A DNA stretch of 64,000 nt from Roridomyces roridus (lineage: Eukaryota > Basidiomycota > Agaricomycetes > Agaricales > Mycenaceae): assembly GCA_029378245.1 (NCBI GenBank), contig JARKIF010000006.1:496001-560000 (forward strand), given 5' to 3'. Position 1 is the stretch's first letter. Every line of letters starts with the position of its first letter. A model generated the notes under the pieces. That model was not told the origin of the DNA, ran no database searches, and saw nothing but the letters and a program-made list of their open reading frames with translations. Of this stretch, positions 21,318-32,048 are shown in pieces. Both the position numbers and the translations under genes were made by a program.

Positions 21318-22316
21318 CTACCGCGGGTGTTTGGTTCTCGGCTTGATTTTATTCCTCCTCAACGAAAGCGGCCTCTCCTTCCCCCTCAACCGCTGATAAA
21401 CACCACAAGCGTTACACACCTGCGCACCCTCCTTATTCCTCCGCCACACACTCGTGTGCCTCGTCCCACAATGGCTGCACTTGGTCCCGGTGTACAACTC
21501 GTCGGGCACCTCCGGCTCCCCATCGTCGATATCAGCGTCGATAAGCTCCTGCGGCCGAAGCCTGTTTCGTTGCTGGAGGTATAGGCCGCAGGCGTTGCAC
21601 AAAGGACGTTGAGTTGTGGGCTCGCGCCGCCAGAGGGGAGTGCTCGTCACATGGCAGTGGAAGCACTCCTTCTTGGGGCGTCCAGTATTTGCGTCAGCGG
21701 TGACCGTGGGGTTACGCGAGGGATGCGAGACGGGTGGCGGTGTCGTGCTGGGACTGAGGAAGTATGTGGGGGACGAAGACACGGAAGATGTGCCAGAAGA
21801 TGAGGGGTATGGCGATGCCGATGACGAGGAGTAGGTTGATGTCGGGCTGTGGTCGGTGATGCCGTTGAGAATCGAGTTCCACTGCGTCGGGTAATCGTCC
21901 GACGTCGGCGATTGTGTCCAAATTGTGCTCGGCGGTTTGGTCCGAGGGTACGTGGAGGAGGGATACGACCACTCCGTGTCGTACGGCATGTCGAGGACGG
22001 GGTTGGGTTGCGACGACTCGTACATGGAGATGAGACCGTTCAGGTCCAGCCGGGGGCTAAGCGAACCCGAGTGCGAACTTGACGGACGAGTGAGTGGGGG
22101 CAGGGATGGAGTTCCATATTGCGAGTATCCGTGTTCTGTATGACTTGAGTTTAGGAAGACAGGTAGAACGAAAGTAAGCGCACCTGGCTCACCCCAGTAC
22201 GTCGCGGCACGCAACGTCGGGGACGGACGAGAAGAAAAGAGCCCTGGGGACACCGTGCGAGGCGCGACTGGCTCGCGGTCGATGATGGCGTTAAAGAGCA
22301 CGCTGTGTGCAGTCAT
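21318..22316 (-). CDS. GATA-type transcription factor with two zinc fingers, 316 aa, one intron
   Basis: I choose the ATG at 22316 (MTAHSVLFNAIIDREP). An upstream in-frame ATG would add 17 residues of ordinary leader sequence. A 48-bp intron (22136-22183) with donor GTGCGC, branch CTAAAC and acceptor ACAG joins GEP to EHGYSQ. Because 48 is a multiple of three and holds no stop, retention would still give an open frame. Two GATA fingers lie at the C-terminus. The first (about residues 202-227) is CX2CX18CX2C with WRREPTTQRPLCNACGLY. The second (about 264-288) is CX2CX17CX2C with SVWRRNKEGAQVCNACGVY, followed by a basic tail (LSLRRNKIKPRTK). The long N-terminal part is Ser/Pro/Thr/Tyr-rich. Expected role: nuclear DNA-binding regulator at GATA sites. 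The pathway is unknown. Confidence 0.88.
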   Translation of the reverse strand: MTAHSVLFNAIIDREPVAPRTVSPGLFSSRPSPTLRAATYWGEPGALTFVLPVFLNSSHTEHGYSQYGTPSLPPLTRPSSSHSGSLSPRLDLNGLISMYESSQPNPVLDMPYDTEWSYPSSTYPRTKPPSTIWTQSPTSDDYPTQWNSILNGITDHSPTSTYSSSSASPYPSSSGTSSVSSSPTYFLSPSTTPPPVSHPSRNPTVTADANTGRPKKECFHCHVTSTPLWRREPTTQRPLCNACGLYLQQRNRLRPQELIDADIDDGEPEVPDELYTGTKCSHCGTRHTSVWRRNKEGAQVCNACGVYQRLRGKERPLSLRRNKIKPRTKHPR

Positions 22317-25300
22317 TTTTGTTGGGTGGATGGGTGGACGAAGTTTACTCGTTGTCCGGCAGTTCATTTATGTGCTTGCAGAGGTCATTTTTGATCGCAC
22401 ATCCACGAGACGCCCCAATCGGAGATCGACATAACCCCGAAACATAGTAGACCGGCCCAATCGGTACGAACGTTTTTAGCCGCTGACATCCCAGTTGTTC
22501 CCACAGCGGATCTTCGACGCGAGATGACTTGTAGATTACGGGTAGAAATCAACAAGCCGTTTTGCCGGTGACTTGGCTGATCGCCGATCTTCCTCCGTAA
22601 TCATCCGTCTTCGATATCGACGCTGTCTGCCATATGTCAAAATCGCAAAGTTCCCACTCTCCGGGCCAATCCTCCGACAAGTAAATTACTCGGATGCCAG
22701 GGTGCCAAGTTGGCAAGTAATGCGTTCCGCCGTCGAATGTGGGCGGTGTCAGTTTCCACACAATTCCCGATCAAATTGAACCTCAAGCATCCACCTCCTC
22801 CAATTTCCGAGCACCCCCGCCGACAATCCTTGGTGCGTAAATCACCCGCTCAGGCAACAGATCATTCATTTCGAATGGTCGCCGATCCACCCACGACGCT
22901 CGTTCATTGGACACCGATAGCGCGCTGTTGAGTACCCGGCCGGTTGTCAGATATCAGTGTAGGATGTGCGTGATACCCATAACGAACCTTGCTGTGGGTG
23001 CTATTAGAGCGACAGAACGCCAGGCAATCAGGCCCGTGGCTCCGAATTGTTTTCCCGGTGTCGGCGTTCAAAGCCGCCGTCGCATTTGCCGCAAATCCAC
23101 TCCACGCATGATGATCGATGATCGTAGGCCTGTATTATTACTGTTTCGCAACAACTTCCAAGTCCTCCTCGAGCTCTAGAACTGCAAATCAAACGGCTAG
23201 TTTCAGCCCCTCGGCGGATCAGCCTCGAACACACGGTCCCAGAATCAGTCGGGTTCTCCCCGACGCCAAACAACAAGAAGCCATTTTGTCTTTCATCACG
23301 GCGTCCACTCGATCTTCACCCGCTTAACCCGCTCGTGAGTCTACTACCCGCTCTTATGACGCCATTCCCTCCATCCCTGCGTAGGCGCCCGGTAGTATCT
23401 GTGCTCACAACTCAGGGCTCGCCAGGTCATCAACGATTCCAACCTCGGTTGTCGGCGGAGGACTTTCAGACGCCAGTGGTTCGTGCCTGGCGTGTCTGCA
23501 GTGGATTGGAGAGGTTCTGGCCTGGAACACACGGATGCTGTACTCATGTGTTTGAAAACTTCGAGCACTAGCTTTGTGGAATCTTTCTTCATCCAATTAC
23601 TCCCATTCTAAATCAGAAGAGATGAGGCGTAGCTACTGCGGGGTATCAAGGAAATAATGGCCATAAGCCCTGCCTGAGATACACATGGACTTTACCAGGC
23701 AAAACTCGAGGCACCCGCACTCTCGATTCTAACGCACGCCACCCACCTACCCTCGGTTGTCAGACAATCGGGCAGTCAGCCTGAGCGGCACTCTACTTGC
23801 ACACCGGCGCCGCGCTCAATATTGTGCTTTTCTCAGGGGTGATCCTCGTCACTCAATTTCTTCTCATCACCGGTCATCAGCGGGGAACCTATCCCGCGCC
23901 ACAAATGCAATGGAAATGAGCACTGTCAGGGAAGGGCGCTCGGCGAGGTGAACTTGTGGAGAGTGGAGTTGGACCCTGGTCCTTTTCTTCTGCTTGTTAT
24001 GAGCGGGACCCATTCGCATCACCATCAAGATCTCGGTTTAGAATTTCGGGCGCCGAAGCCAATTTGGAGTGCGGACTTGTGCACCGTTCGTGAACGTTTT
24101 TCCAAGAAAGACTTGACGCTTGATGCTCAGCCACCAATGTATTTTTGCAGCGAAGCACTCTGGACCCGCGCAGACGGGAGCTAGCTAGGTGCTCGTTCAG
24201 ATTCGGAGTTGTACGACGGAGAACTCGGGTCTAGAGCTCAGAAACTTCAAGCTGGATAGACTTGTCTGAGCACTCAAACTCATCAACCGATGTCGGATTG
24301 TTGTGAATTTCTCTTTCCTTTTGTCACTGCTGCGGGGCCGAGACGGACGGACGGCGTCGATTCGTATTTGCCTCCTTGACGCGCTTGCCGCTCGGAAGGT
24401 TGAACAGGAATCGTCACGCAATGCCTCGGACAAAGACGGAATGCCGTGTTGCGAAACACTTGAGAGCTCGACTGCTAAGTGTGCCGACGGTGGTGGTGTA
24501 GCTTAGAAGCAAGCGAATCAATCAATGACGGAGGTGGCAGCAACGCGGGAAGGGGACGAAGAGGTCGTTTGGCTTCTTCATGTTGACGTTATGCGGAGGC
24601 CCAGAAGCGTCCGAGGACATGACATTGACAGAGAGGTTTGACGTCTCATGTGATTGGCCCATGTCAGGCTGCGATCCGAGCGTTAACTGGTTGCTGAGTT
24701 TCGGGGCACGTATGTAAGTTCTCAATCAAAAGGGAAAGAGGAACTGCCAGTCCGCGAGGAGGAGTCTATACGGTGCTTCCCTGGTAGGCCTGCAAACAGA
24801 GCTAGTTATGAAATTTGAAACAAGCCCGTATTCCCTCATTTTTCACTCACCGACCACTAGGCAAGAAACAACGGATTACCGGATTAAATGGCAATATCTC
24901 GGTTCCGTTTCCTCCGTGCAAATCCGTGCAATATGCCCCTGGGCGCTTGGGCCCTCGCCGTCGGCGAGGTCTTCAGGCCTCGGATCCCCGAGTCCGTGAA
25001 GATGAAAGGAAGACTCGGACCCTTGACTGGGAATATCCTCCAATAGCTGAATTAGTAACCTTCCCATATGCCGAGAATTCCCTGTCCGAGCAGCGTCGAT
25101 CTTTCTTCGTTCAAAGATAAGCACATATTGGTCCATATTGGTTCATACATCTGGTAGTAGTTCCTTTCAATGACAGCAAGACGGCGACCCCCGAGGGAGC
25201 TTTTGATGATGCCGCACTCACCGGCAGCAAGCCATCAGTGATCGGTACCACAGCCGAAGTCTTGCCGAAGTCGGTACGAAATCGATATCAGTGTTACACC

Positions 25301-25539
25301 ACACACAACTCCGCACCCCGTGCGGGCCGGGACTTAACCTGGGGAGGACAACCTCCCCATTCCATAGCGACGCGGTGACTGAATTCAGTAATAAGTTACG
25401 CCCGCAGAGGCCGGCTCACTGTGTGTTTGTGATATTGGTTTTGACGGTGCTCCCAACCTTCCTCTCGAACTCCTTCTACTTCTCTATCTCCCTTCCCCCT
25501 CTCGGGCTGTGATCCGCGTGGGCGGAACAGCACCAGTTC
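22317..25539. other. Long intergenic region, no supported gene
   Basis: Contains the GATA promoter side (first about 150 bp) and 3 kb with only short overlapping frames. No family motif, RNA gene or clear repeat pair was recognised. Confidence 0.35.
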
Positions 25540-26970
25540 TCAAGTATAGAGATGTCCATAATATCTCCACCCCTCCATCACTCTGTTTCCCTTCTTCGCA
25601 TTCATCACAACTGCCTCCAACCCCTCCCTCTCGAGCGCCTTCAACCGCAACCCGGCCGTCTTCATCCGCAGACGACCCAGATATAGCCCGACGAAACGAA
25701 GCCCCGTCCGACCCGGCTCCCATCGGGAGTTCACCATCTCGACAAACGCCTTCCTGTCGATGGTATCATTCCGATCGCCCCATGAGAGCTCTCTGAGTCT
25801 AGGACAGATGATGTCCCCGTCGACTCCCCGCTCGTCGATGATGGTGAGGGCAGATACGAGTGCTGAAGTCTCTGGAGGGGGACCCAGGAAGTCGAGCGCA
25901 AGACCGGTGAGCGTGGGGAGCTCTCGAAGAAGGTGAACAACTTGTGAGGCCGGGGAGGAATGCTTGAATAGCGTGATGCGTGTGAGGTAGCAGTTTGAGG
26001 TGTGGATGAAGGGGAGGATGTGCTCGATTGGCGATGGACCGCGGATGTGCAGGTCTTGGAGCGTAGGGGCAACTATGTGCGCTAGGAAAGTGGCGTGGCT
26101 GATGACAAGACGCCGGAGACTCTGGAGTGTAACAATTCCGATGCCCTTGGTAGATGCATCGCCGACGAAATTCAAATCGAGCTCCACGAGCCGACTCGCT
26201 GCGGCCAGTCGCATGAAATTCCCGGCAGGCCGCCGATCGGTGGCTTTGTACGACGTCAGGTTCGCCCATGGGATACACAGATGGGGGAGCGCAATCGTCC
26301 CACCAGGACTGAGCATCACTCTGCGCAGATTGACCGCTCCTGTGAAGAACAGATTGGAGGACGCTGGATAGGGACTGCCGCGTCCGCTGAATGTGAGCGA
26401 GCGGAGCAACGGCAGCGATCCCAGCGTGCGAAATTCGTCGTTCATCATTCCATTGCCGTCCAACTCGATATGTAGCGAGTGCCAGCGTGCATGCTGCCTG
26501 AAGACCTCCCAATAGACGGCCCAGTTGAAAGAATCGGGCGCAAACTTGGCCGTGTAGCCAGAAGTCCATCTGATGACGATGTCGAGAGGTGCACTGCCAG
26601 AGCGCTCGAGGAGTAGATTGAGATAATAGACTTCCTTCTTCCAGTTTGCCGTCGATAAGACTATGGTGGTCCAGAGAGGCGGGTAGGCGAGAGCGAGTGT
26701 CCGCCAGTGGGCGCATACGTGGCCAAGCGTCCACGGAATGCCCGGATGCCAGGCTTCACGGTAGTGGGCGCATGGCGCGCGCGCGACGGTCGGTGTGTCA
26801 GCCTCGATTGTGGGCAGCGTCAAAGTGAAGATATGGCAGAGAATCTCGGGAAACAGGCGAGATATGGGCAGCTGCTGATTTGTCGAGCTGGTTGGATGTA
26901 CATCGTCCACATCTTTTGCGAGAAACGACTCAGCCTGAGGTGAATAGGCACCAGGGTGCTCGAGAGGCAT
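25540..26970 (-). CDS. F-box-like domain protein, 476 aa, single exon
   Basis: The N-terminal F-box-like domain spans about residues 35-105: ISRLFPEILCHIFTLTLP, then WTLGHVCAHWRTLALAYPPL and WTTIVLST. This is the F-box form expanded in Agaricomycetes. The remaining 370 residues show leucine-rich, irregular repeats (SLPLLRSLTFSGRG, NLRRVMLSPGG, LVELDLNFVGD, LQSLRRLVISHATF, LRELPTLTGLALDFL), consistent with a substrate-binding LRR-like solenoid. The expected role is substrate recognition in an SCF ubiquitin ligase through Skp1. The substrate is unknown. A hAT-like element begins 26 bp upstream of the ATG, so the promoter or 5' leader has been changed. Confidence 0.88.
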   Translation of the reverse strand: MPLEHPGAYSPQAESFLAKDVDDVHPTSSTNQQLPISRLFPEILCHIFTLTLPTIEADTPTVARAPCAHYREAWHPGIPWTLGHVCAHWRTLALAYPPLWTTIVLSTANWKKEVYYLNLLLERSGSAPLDIVIRWTSGYTAKFAPDSFNWAVYWEVFRQHARWHSLHIELDGNGMMNDEFRTLGSLPLLRSLTFSGRGSPYPASSNLFFTGAVNLRRVMLSPGGTIALPHLCIPWANLTSYKATDRRPAGNFMRLAAASRLVELDLNFVGDASTKGIGIVTLQSLRRLVISHATFLAHIVAPTLQDLHIRGPSPIEHILPFIHTSNCYLTRITLFKHSSPASQVVHLLRELPTLTGLALDFLGPPPETSALVSALTIIDERGVDGDIICPRLRELSWGDRNDTIDRKAFVEMVNSRWEPGRTGLRFVGLYLGRLRMKTAGLRLKALEREGLEAVVMNAKKGNRVMEGWRYYGHLYT

Positions 26971-26996
26971 GGGAGGACCTGGGAGGACGTGTCAAG

Positions 26997-27740
26997 TAGG
27001 GCTGCGGACCCGAACCGTACACGACGGTTTGACGGCCGCCCGTCGACGGGTACCCGTGCCGACCCGGTGGGGTCCAAGAAGAAATTTTGACGGTACCGTC
27101 AGTGACGGCCCGTATGCCGTCAAGACCCCGTCAAAAATCGGCCGTCACGGCCGTCGAACGGGTGTGATAAAAATCACCCTAACTCGAGGGAGTTATGGTT
27201 GAGTTATGGCGGGTGCCATGGTCTAACCTCCTCGGCGATCACTGCCGCTGCTCTTGAATTCAATGCCATATCAAATTTAGCTCTAGTTTCCGCTGCTTCG
27301 TCATATTTCGTGGCTGATTTTGCTCAAACCATGTAAGTGGACCCTTTGGGAATTCCTTGAGCACTTGTGAACTCACCGATTCAAAGTTTGTTTGTGACTT
27401 GCAAGAGTCTCGCACTGTTCCCTATTGGGGATCATTGATTGCCGCCAGTTAGCCGGGCACGTTTACCTCGTTCACGACGAGTTGGTGGCTGTTCTTAGTA
27501 ATCCTGACGCTGCTGACTGTAGGAAATTTCAAATGGTGCCAGTAACTTCCAACTTCACCGAGGCTTCAACCCACTTGAAACAGCAGCCGAACCGTCTACC
27601 GTGACGGCCGTTTTTGTTGCCGAACCGACCCGTCAGCAGGTCTGAAACAAAATTGACGGGACGGGCACGGGTCGGCTGCCACCCGTTTTGTGCCGTCAAT
27701 CTGACGGCCGTTACCGTTACGGTTCGGGTCCGCAGCCCTA
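26997..27740. mobile_element. hAT-type MITE, 744 bp, 8-bp target duplication
   Basis: The ends are TAGGGCTGCGGACCCGAACC and its inverse GGTTCGGGTCCGCAGCCCTA. The duplication GTGTCAAG lies at 26989-26996 and 27741-27748. Eight-base duplications with T/CAGGG-type ends are typical of hAT elements. Sub-terminal sequence is rich in GACGGCCG/CGGCCGTC and GACGGGT motifs in opposite orientation at the two ends, which could be transposase-binding sites. No coding capacity. It sits just before the F-box start codon. Confidence 0.93.
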
Positions 27741-28175
27741 GTGTCAAGCTGGGGGTGCGGACAGTGGTTAAGAGCGGTGATCCGTGATCGACCGGTTGCG
27801 GCATTTGCATCTACCGCCATGTCATCACCGCTGGCAAACTACACCGGGCTCCCTATGGGTCGCAATCGACCAAAACTGCCATCTGCGCTACAAAAACTAT
27901 CTTGGAACTCGGCGAAATACCTCTGGCTGGCTCTCAGATGGTCCGGATGCAATCTTTCACCATGTCGCACCTATGTCTCCTGCCCTGAGATGAGCATTCG
28001 TCAGCGAGAAGCCGACCATCGAATTGGGTCTCTGTCGGGCAACTGCCATCTCATTCCCGTTTCCAGCTAATTGCGTCGTGCAGCCAACACATCCGAGTCC
28101 ATATTTATTCCCACATCTATCACTGGCAGATCCACCTGACGACTCGCCTCCGACGCCTCTCACGACCACCCCGCA
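27741..28175. other. Intergenic, promoter side of the PLC-like gene
   Basis: No gene recognised. The last 100 bp before the PLC-like ATG are C/T-rich, as expected for a promoter in this organism. Confidence 0.3.
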
Positions 28176-29572
28176 ATGGGGATGTGGCTGCCCCTGCACC
28201 TCTGGATCCTTCTATTTGCAGCGCGAGTGGTGTGGTGCGGACCTCTTGCGACTCCGACGCGGCGGTGAGTACACCTCTCTCTCCCAGTAGCCTCTGGGTC
28301 TGACATGTCTGTCATTCAGTGCCACAGTATGCAATGGCCACGCTGAATTGTGTTCCCGACTGTACTCCAACGTCACCTTTGTCGGTGCCCACGATTCGTT
28401 CGCATTTAGCGAAGATCCCTTTGCCCGTGAGTTCTCGGAGTTCTCACCTCGTGGAGTAGTCGATTAAGGCCAAGTTTCGGCGTCTAGTTGCTCGCGACCA
28501 AGAAGTTGACATCCCGACCCAACTCAATCTCGGCGTTCGTCTCCTCCAGGCCCAAGCACACATGAACGGCGACGTGCTTCATTTCTGCCATACCAGTGCG
28601 TGATTCATGTTCCCAATATCTGCTAGGATATTTACAGACAGGCTGCGACCTATTTGACGGCGGACCGGTACTCGACTACTTGCGACTCGTCAAGAACTTC
28701 CTCGACACGAACCCGAACGAAATTCTCACTCTGTTGGTAACGAACCCAGAGGGACTCTCGCCGAAAGACGTGTGGCGGCCCATTTTTGATCAAGCCGGTG
28801 CGCTTCAGCCTCTCGCCCTCTTCCGCGTACTCAATGCCTTTGCCAGGAATAACAAACCTGACATACGTACCACCCTCGCTCCCGATCTCACAAAGCCAAT
28901 GGCCTACCCTCGGATCTATGATCGACTCGGGGAAGCGCGTCGTCGTCTTCATGGACGCCGAAGCCGACAGTATCAACGCCACGTCCACCATACTCCCTGA
29001 ATTCTCCATGGTCTGGGAAACACCCTTTTCGCAAACCAACGCTTCCTTCCCGTGCTCGGTGAACCGCATCCACGGTCCGCTATCGACGGAGGACCACATC
29101 TACCTCATCAACCATTCCCTCAATGTGAATATCATACCCATAGGAAGTGGGGTCATTATTAGCGATCCTTTGGATGCACCGGTTACGAATGGGGTCCCTT
29201 CGTTGCGTCTTTATCCTTGCATTCTCGAGCACCTCTGACATGGAATTTTGTAGCATCATGGCTCACGCGGCAAGCTGCGCTCCGCTCGGCGCCAACCGTT
29301 ACCCGTCCTTCATCCTCCTCGACTACGTTAACATCGGGCAGGGATTCCTGGCTGCGGACATTATGAATGGGCTTCCGTGCGTCTGCCGCTGCGCCCTCGT
29401 GTACTAGACAAAAGTGGCTTACGATTCTAGGCCTCCGACTTCGAGTTCAAGTGCAAGCCTTACGATGAGCGCTACTTCTTCCCCGTCGTCCAAGAACTCA
29501 GGGGCAGTGGGGTTTCAGATACGGCGTGCGGCGATCCTGGCGGTGGTTGGATGCATCTTATTCGCGTTGTAG
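28176..29572 (+). CDS. PLC-like phosphodiesterase, secreted and GPI-anchored, 359 aa, seven exons
   Basis: Exons: 28176-28264, 28320-28426, 28488-28595, 28642-28797, 28847-29201, 29254-29376 and 29431-29572. All joins keep the frame. The fifth intron has a weak donor (GTTGCG). A signal peptide starts MGMWLPLHLWILLFAARVV. The PI-PLC X-like TIM barrel shows TFVGAHDSFAF with one catalytic His, LNLGVRLLQAQAH with the second, then LHFCHTSCDLFDGGPV, FLDTNPNEILTLLVTNPEG, GKRVVVFMDAEAD and FILLDYVNIGQGF. The C-terminus is Ser/Thr-rich and ends in a hydrophobic segment (AAILAVVGCILFAL), a typical GPI-attachment signal. It should act at the cell surface or wall. Related fungal proteins lack the calcium site of true PLCs, so the substrate is uncertain. 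Confidence 0.88.
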
Positions 29573-29669
29573 CTGGCTGAATCGACGGAGTTTTCTCCCT
29601 TGTGAGCAGATTACGACCTATAACAACGGGCATATGGTCCCGCGCGGAGGGTATGTAGGATGTGTGGGG

Positions 29670-30769
29670 GTTAGTGACTTCGCTTAGATTCCGAAAGTTT
29701 GTGAGGTTGATGAAAACCTGGGAAAGTTCGTGAGTTCAACCGCTGATGGGGAACCTCGTCACCTCAACCAATTTTAGCGAAACTCGCGAAAGCTCGTAAC
29801 TTTGCTTTCGCAGACGTTGGTTGATGTCCACACGTTGCACGTGCACCGTCACTCCTCTTTCCGCTACCACCATCATCCTCAGAATCCTCTCCCCGCTCGC
29901 TCCGCGATGGCGTCCCCAAGATCAGCAGCGACACTCTGCCCGCCCGGCCGCCTCCCCCTGTCCTTCCTGTCCCGCGAGCATGCGCATTTCCAACACAGCT
30001 TGAAACGCTCCTTACTATCAGGGCTCTTAGTCTCGCATCGAGGAGTGTGTCCCGTCGGCGGGCAAGCCCAGGGAGTCCCTTCCCCAGTGCGTGAACGCCC
30101 TCCTCGGCGAGGGTGATGTGGGGCCGGCGATGGAGGGAGAGGAACACGCGCAAGCAGGCGGACATTTGGTGTAGCGGCGAGAACGACGAGTTTACGCTCC
30201 AGGTGACGCCGCAGACGGACGGGCTCGACGGGGACCGATGGTGATGGACGGCTTGCAATCCTTGTTTTACGTTGGTGAGTGTGTCGTGCACTGACTTAAC
30301 CCCGCAGCTCAACTCAAACATTCGATCCTGGCGCAGATGGAGTTGGACGAGGTTGGACGAGCGAGGAACGAGTCAGTAGCGGGTCTGGTTGTGAATGGGT
30401 GGTGTTGATACCTGGTATATAATTAGCGAGAGCCAGCAGAGTGTTGGAAGCACCGGCGCTTAGCCGCCCAGGCCCTCCCTGTCCCAGTTTGTCAATGAAC
30501 ATCATTCCATGAACCGTGCCGACCCCGATACATGCCACAGCCGTGTGCCGGGATGCCTAGCCATCAGTTTTGAATCAGCCGCCGTCTGGGCCGATTTCAA
30601 CCACATGGAACTGGACAACGCGGTCATGTGAACACCCGAGTAACGAGCTTTCTCATTGCTGGAGGGAAGTCACAAGCTTCACGATAAATAGTTGAACTCA
30701 CGAACTTTCACGGCAGGAAATAGAACTCACAAACTTCCACAAGTCAAGCGAGACTACGCGAAGTCACTA
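29670..30769. mobile_element. TIR element with GC-rich interior, about 1.1 kb
   Basis: The left end TAGTGACTTCGCTTAG and right end CTACGCGAAGTCACTA are inverted. Further inside, AAGTTTGTGAG, GAAAGTTCGTGAGTTCAAC and GAAAGCTCGT.AC repeat in inverse order at 30637-30745. The inverted repeats are imperfect and reach about 130 bp. I see no clear target duplication. The GC-rich interior (29850-30540) has coding-like stretches on both strands but no intact gene or transposase. It may be captured host sequence. The right end abuts the LINE remnant. Confidence 0.65.
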
Positions 30770-31950
30770 CCTCTCGAACATGGCGAACGCTCCGCGCGGA
30801 GAACGCCACCGATTACTCCGGATAGTGAGGATATCCATGTGAAGGAACTTTGCTCGATACAGGTTGACTTTTTGCGACAGTCTCTCAATGTGCACTCCCA
30901 TTCTATTGTCGTGGGTCTCTTCACGGAAACTGGGATCATGCCCCTTCGAATTCGACGCTTTCTGCTCTTGCTCGGATACTTGAGATACCTTCTTTCCTTG
31001 ACACTCCCCCACTTGGCTCGCGTTGCGTTGGATAGCTCCATCGAACTTGCGGCACATGGGAAGAAATCATGGGTTGCAGATGTTCTCATAGCAGCGAGAA
31101 AGTTACCATTTGAGTGCCCGGCGCTGGATTTCTCCTCAATCACTGTGGCAAGTGTGGAGATCTACCGGAAAGACGTCGAAAAATGTGCACTTCAATGGCT
31201 GCAGATGCAAGTCGACTCAAGTGATAAACTTTATCTGCTGCACAGACGACGTGAACCTCAGAAGGACCAGCCGCCCGCCCTCAAAACTTTGTTCTTGAGG
31301 CACTATCTGTTCATGGTAAAGACGCAGAAGCATAGAGAGGCACTTACGTCCATCCTGCTTTCAACCTATCGTCTTGCCTTGGAACTCTGGCGGTACAACG
31401 ACCATGTGCGCACACAAACCAGTCCCGCGAAATGAACACGTCTGCCGCTTCTGCCCCACGAATGTTGAAAGCCCAGAACATGCATTGATCGACTGTCGAG
31501 GATCTGCGACGGTGGTTCATTTGCGAGATACGTTCCTGGCAAAATTATTCAACACTGTGCCGAAGCTGCAAATAAAAATGGCTGAACTTGAGAGTGTCGA
31601 GTTCTTGAAAGCCATGATCTATGAACGCGCGACAATTGTACTGGTAGCCAAATATGTGCACGAGGTCCTGGAGGAATTCCACGCTGTCCCTCACCCTCGC
31701 CCATGAAGTTTATCCCTTGTTCTTTCGAAGATGCTGACTCTGGTTCAACGACTTACCTTTTTTCGTAGTCTAGGTTCTACCGTGGGGCATGGGTCTTCTC
31801 ATGGGGTCTGCGCTTAGGGCTTAGATTGCGGAGGGAGGTCCTGGGACGAAGGTGTATTTGACTTGCTTTGTACACTGGGATAATCCCAGGAAACCGGTGT
31901 TCGATAAGCGGACCGTGCCGTGTAATCTATCCTATCCTATCCTATCCCAG
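30770..31950 (+). pseudogene. 3' remnant of a LINE (non-LTR) retrotransposon
   Basis: Two overlapping plus frames meet near 31420. The first holds the C-terminal region after the RT (PLRIRRFLLLLGYLRYLL... to LALELWRYNDH). The second holds the cysteine motif typical of the LINE C-terminus: RNEHVCRFCPTNVESPEHAL, then IDCRGSATV. They belong to one protein split by a frameshift. The RT core and endonuclease are absent, so the copy is 5'-truncated, or its 5' part was replaced by the TIR element at 29670-30769. The remnant ends in a short tandem CTATC repeat at about 31926-31948, as expected for a LINE 3' end. Confidence 0.7.
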
Positions 31951-32048
31951 GAATAATGATAAAAACGGGCACAACTCAATTGAAACTCAGTGTTAATCCG
32001 ATCAATGTTTGGTTTAATCTTGTGCCTTCTTGTCTCACACCGTCATCC

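Noticed and set aside
22136..22183. Continuous reading of the GATA gene without an intron
   Set aside because: The frame is open, but donor, branch site and acceptor are all good and the inserted 16 residues are hydrophobic and out of character. Retention remains possible as an alternative.
25799..26734. 311-codon minus-strand frame overlapping the F-box gene
   Set aside because: Out-of-frame shadow of the F-box coding sequence. His/Ser/Arg-rich composition and no motifs.
29764..30321. 185-codon minus-strand frame as a gene
   Set aside because: It lies inside the TIR element in GC-rich sequence with equally long frames on the other strand, and shows no motif or splice context.
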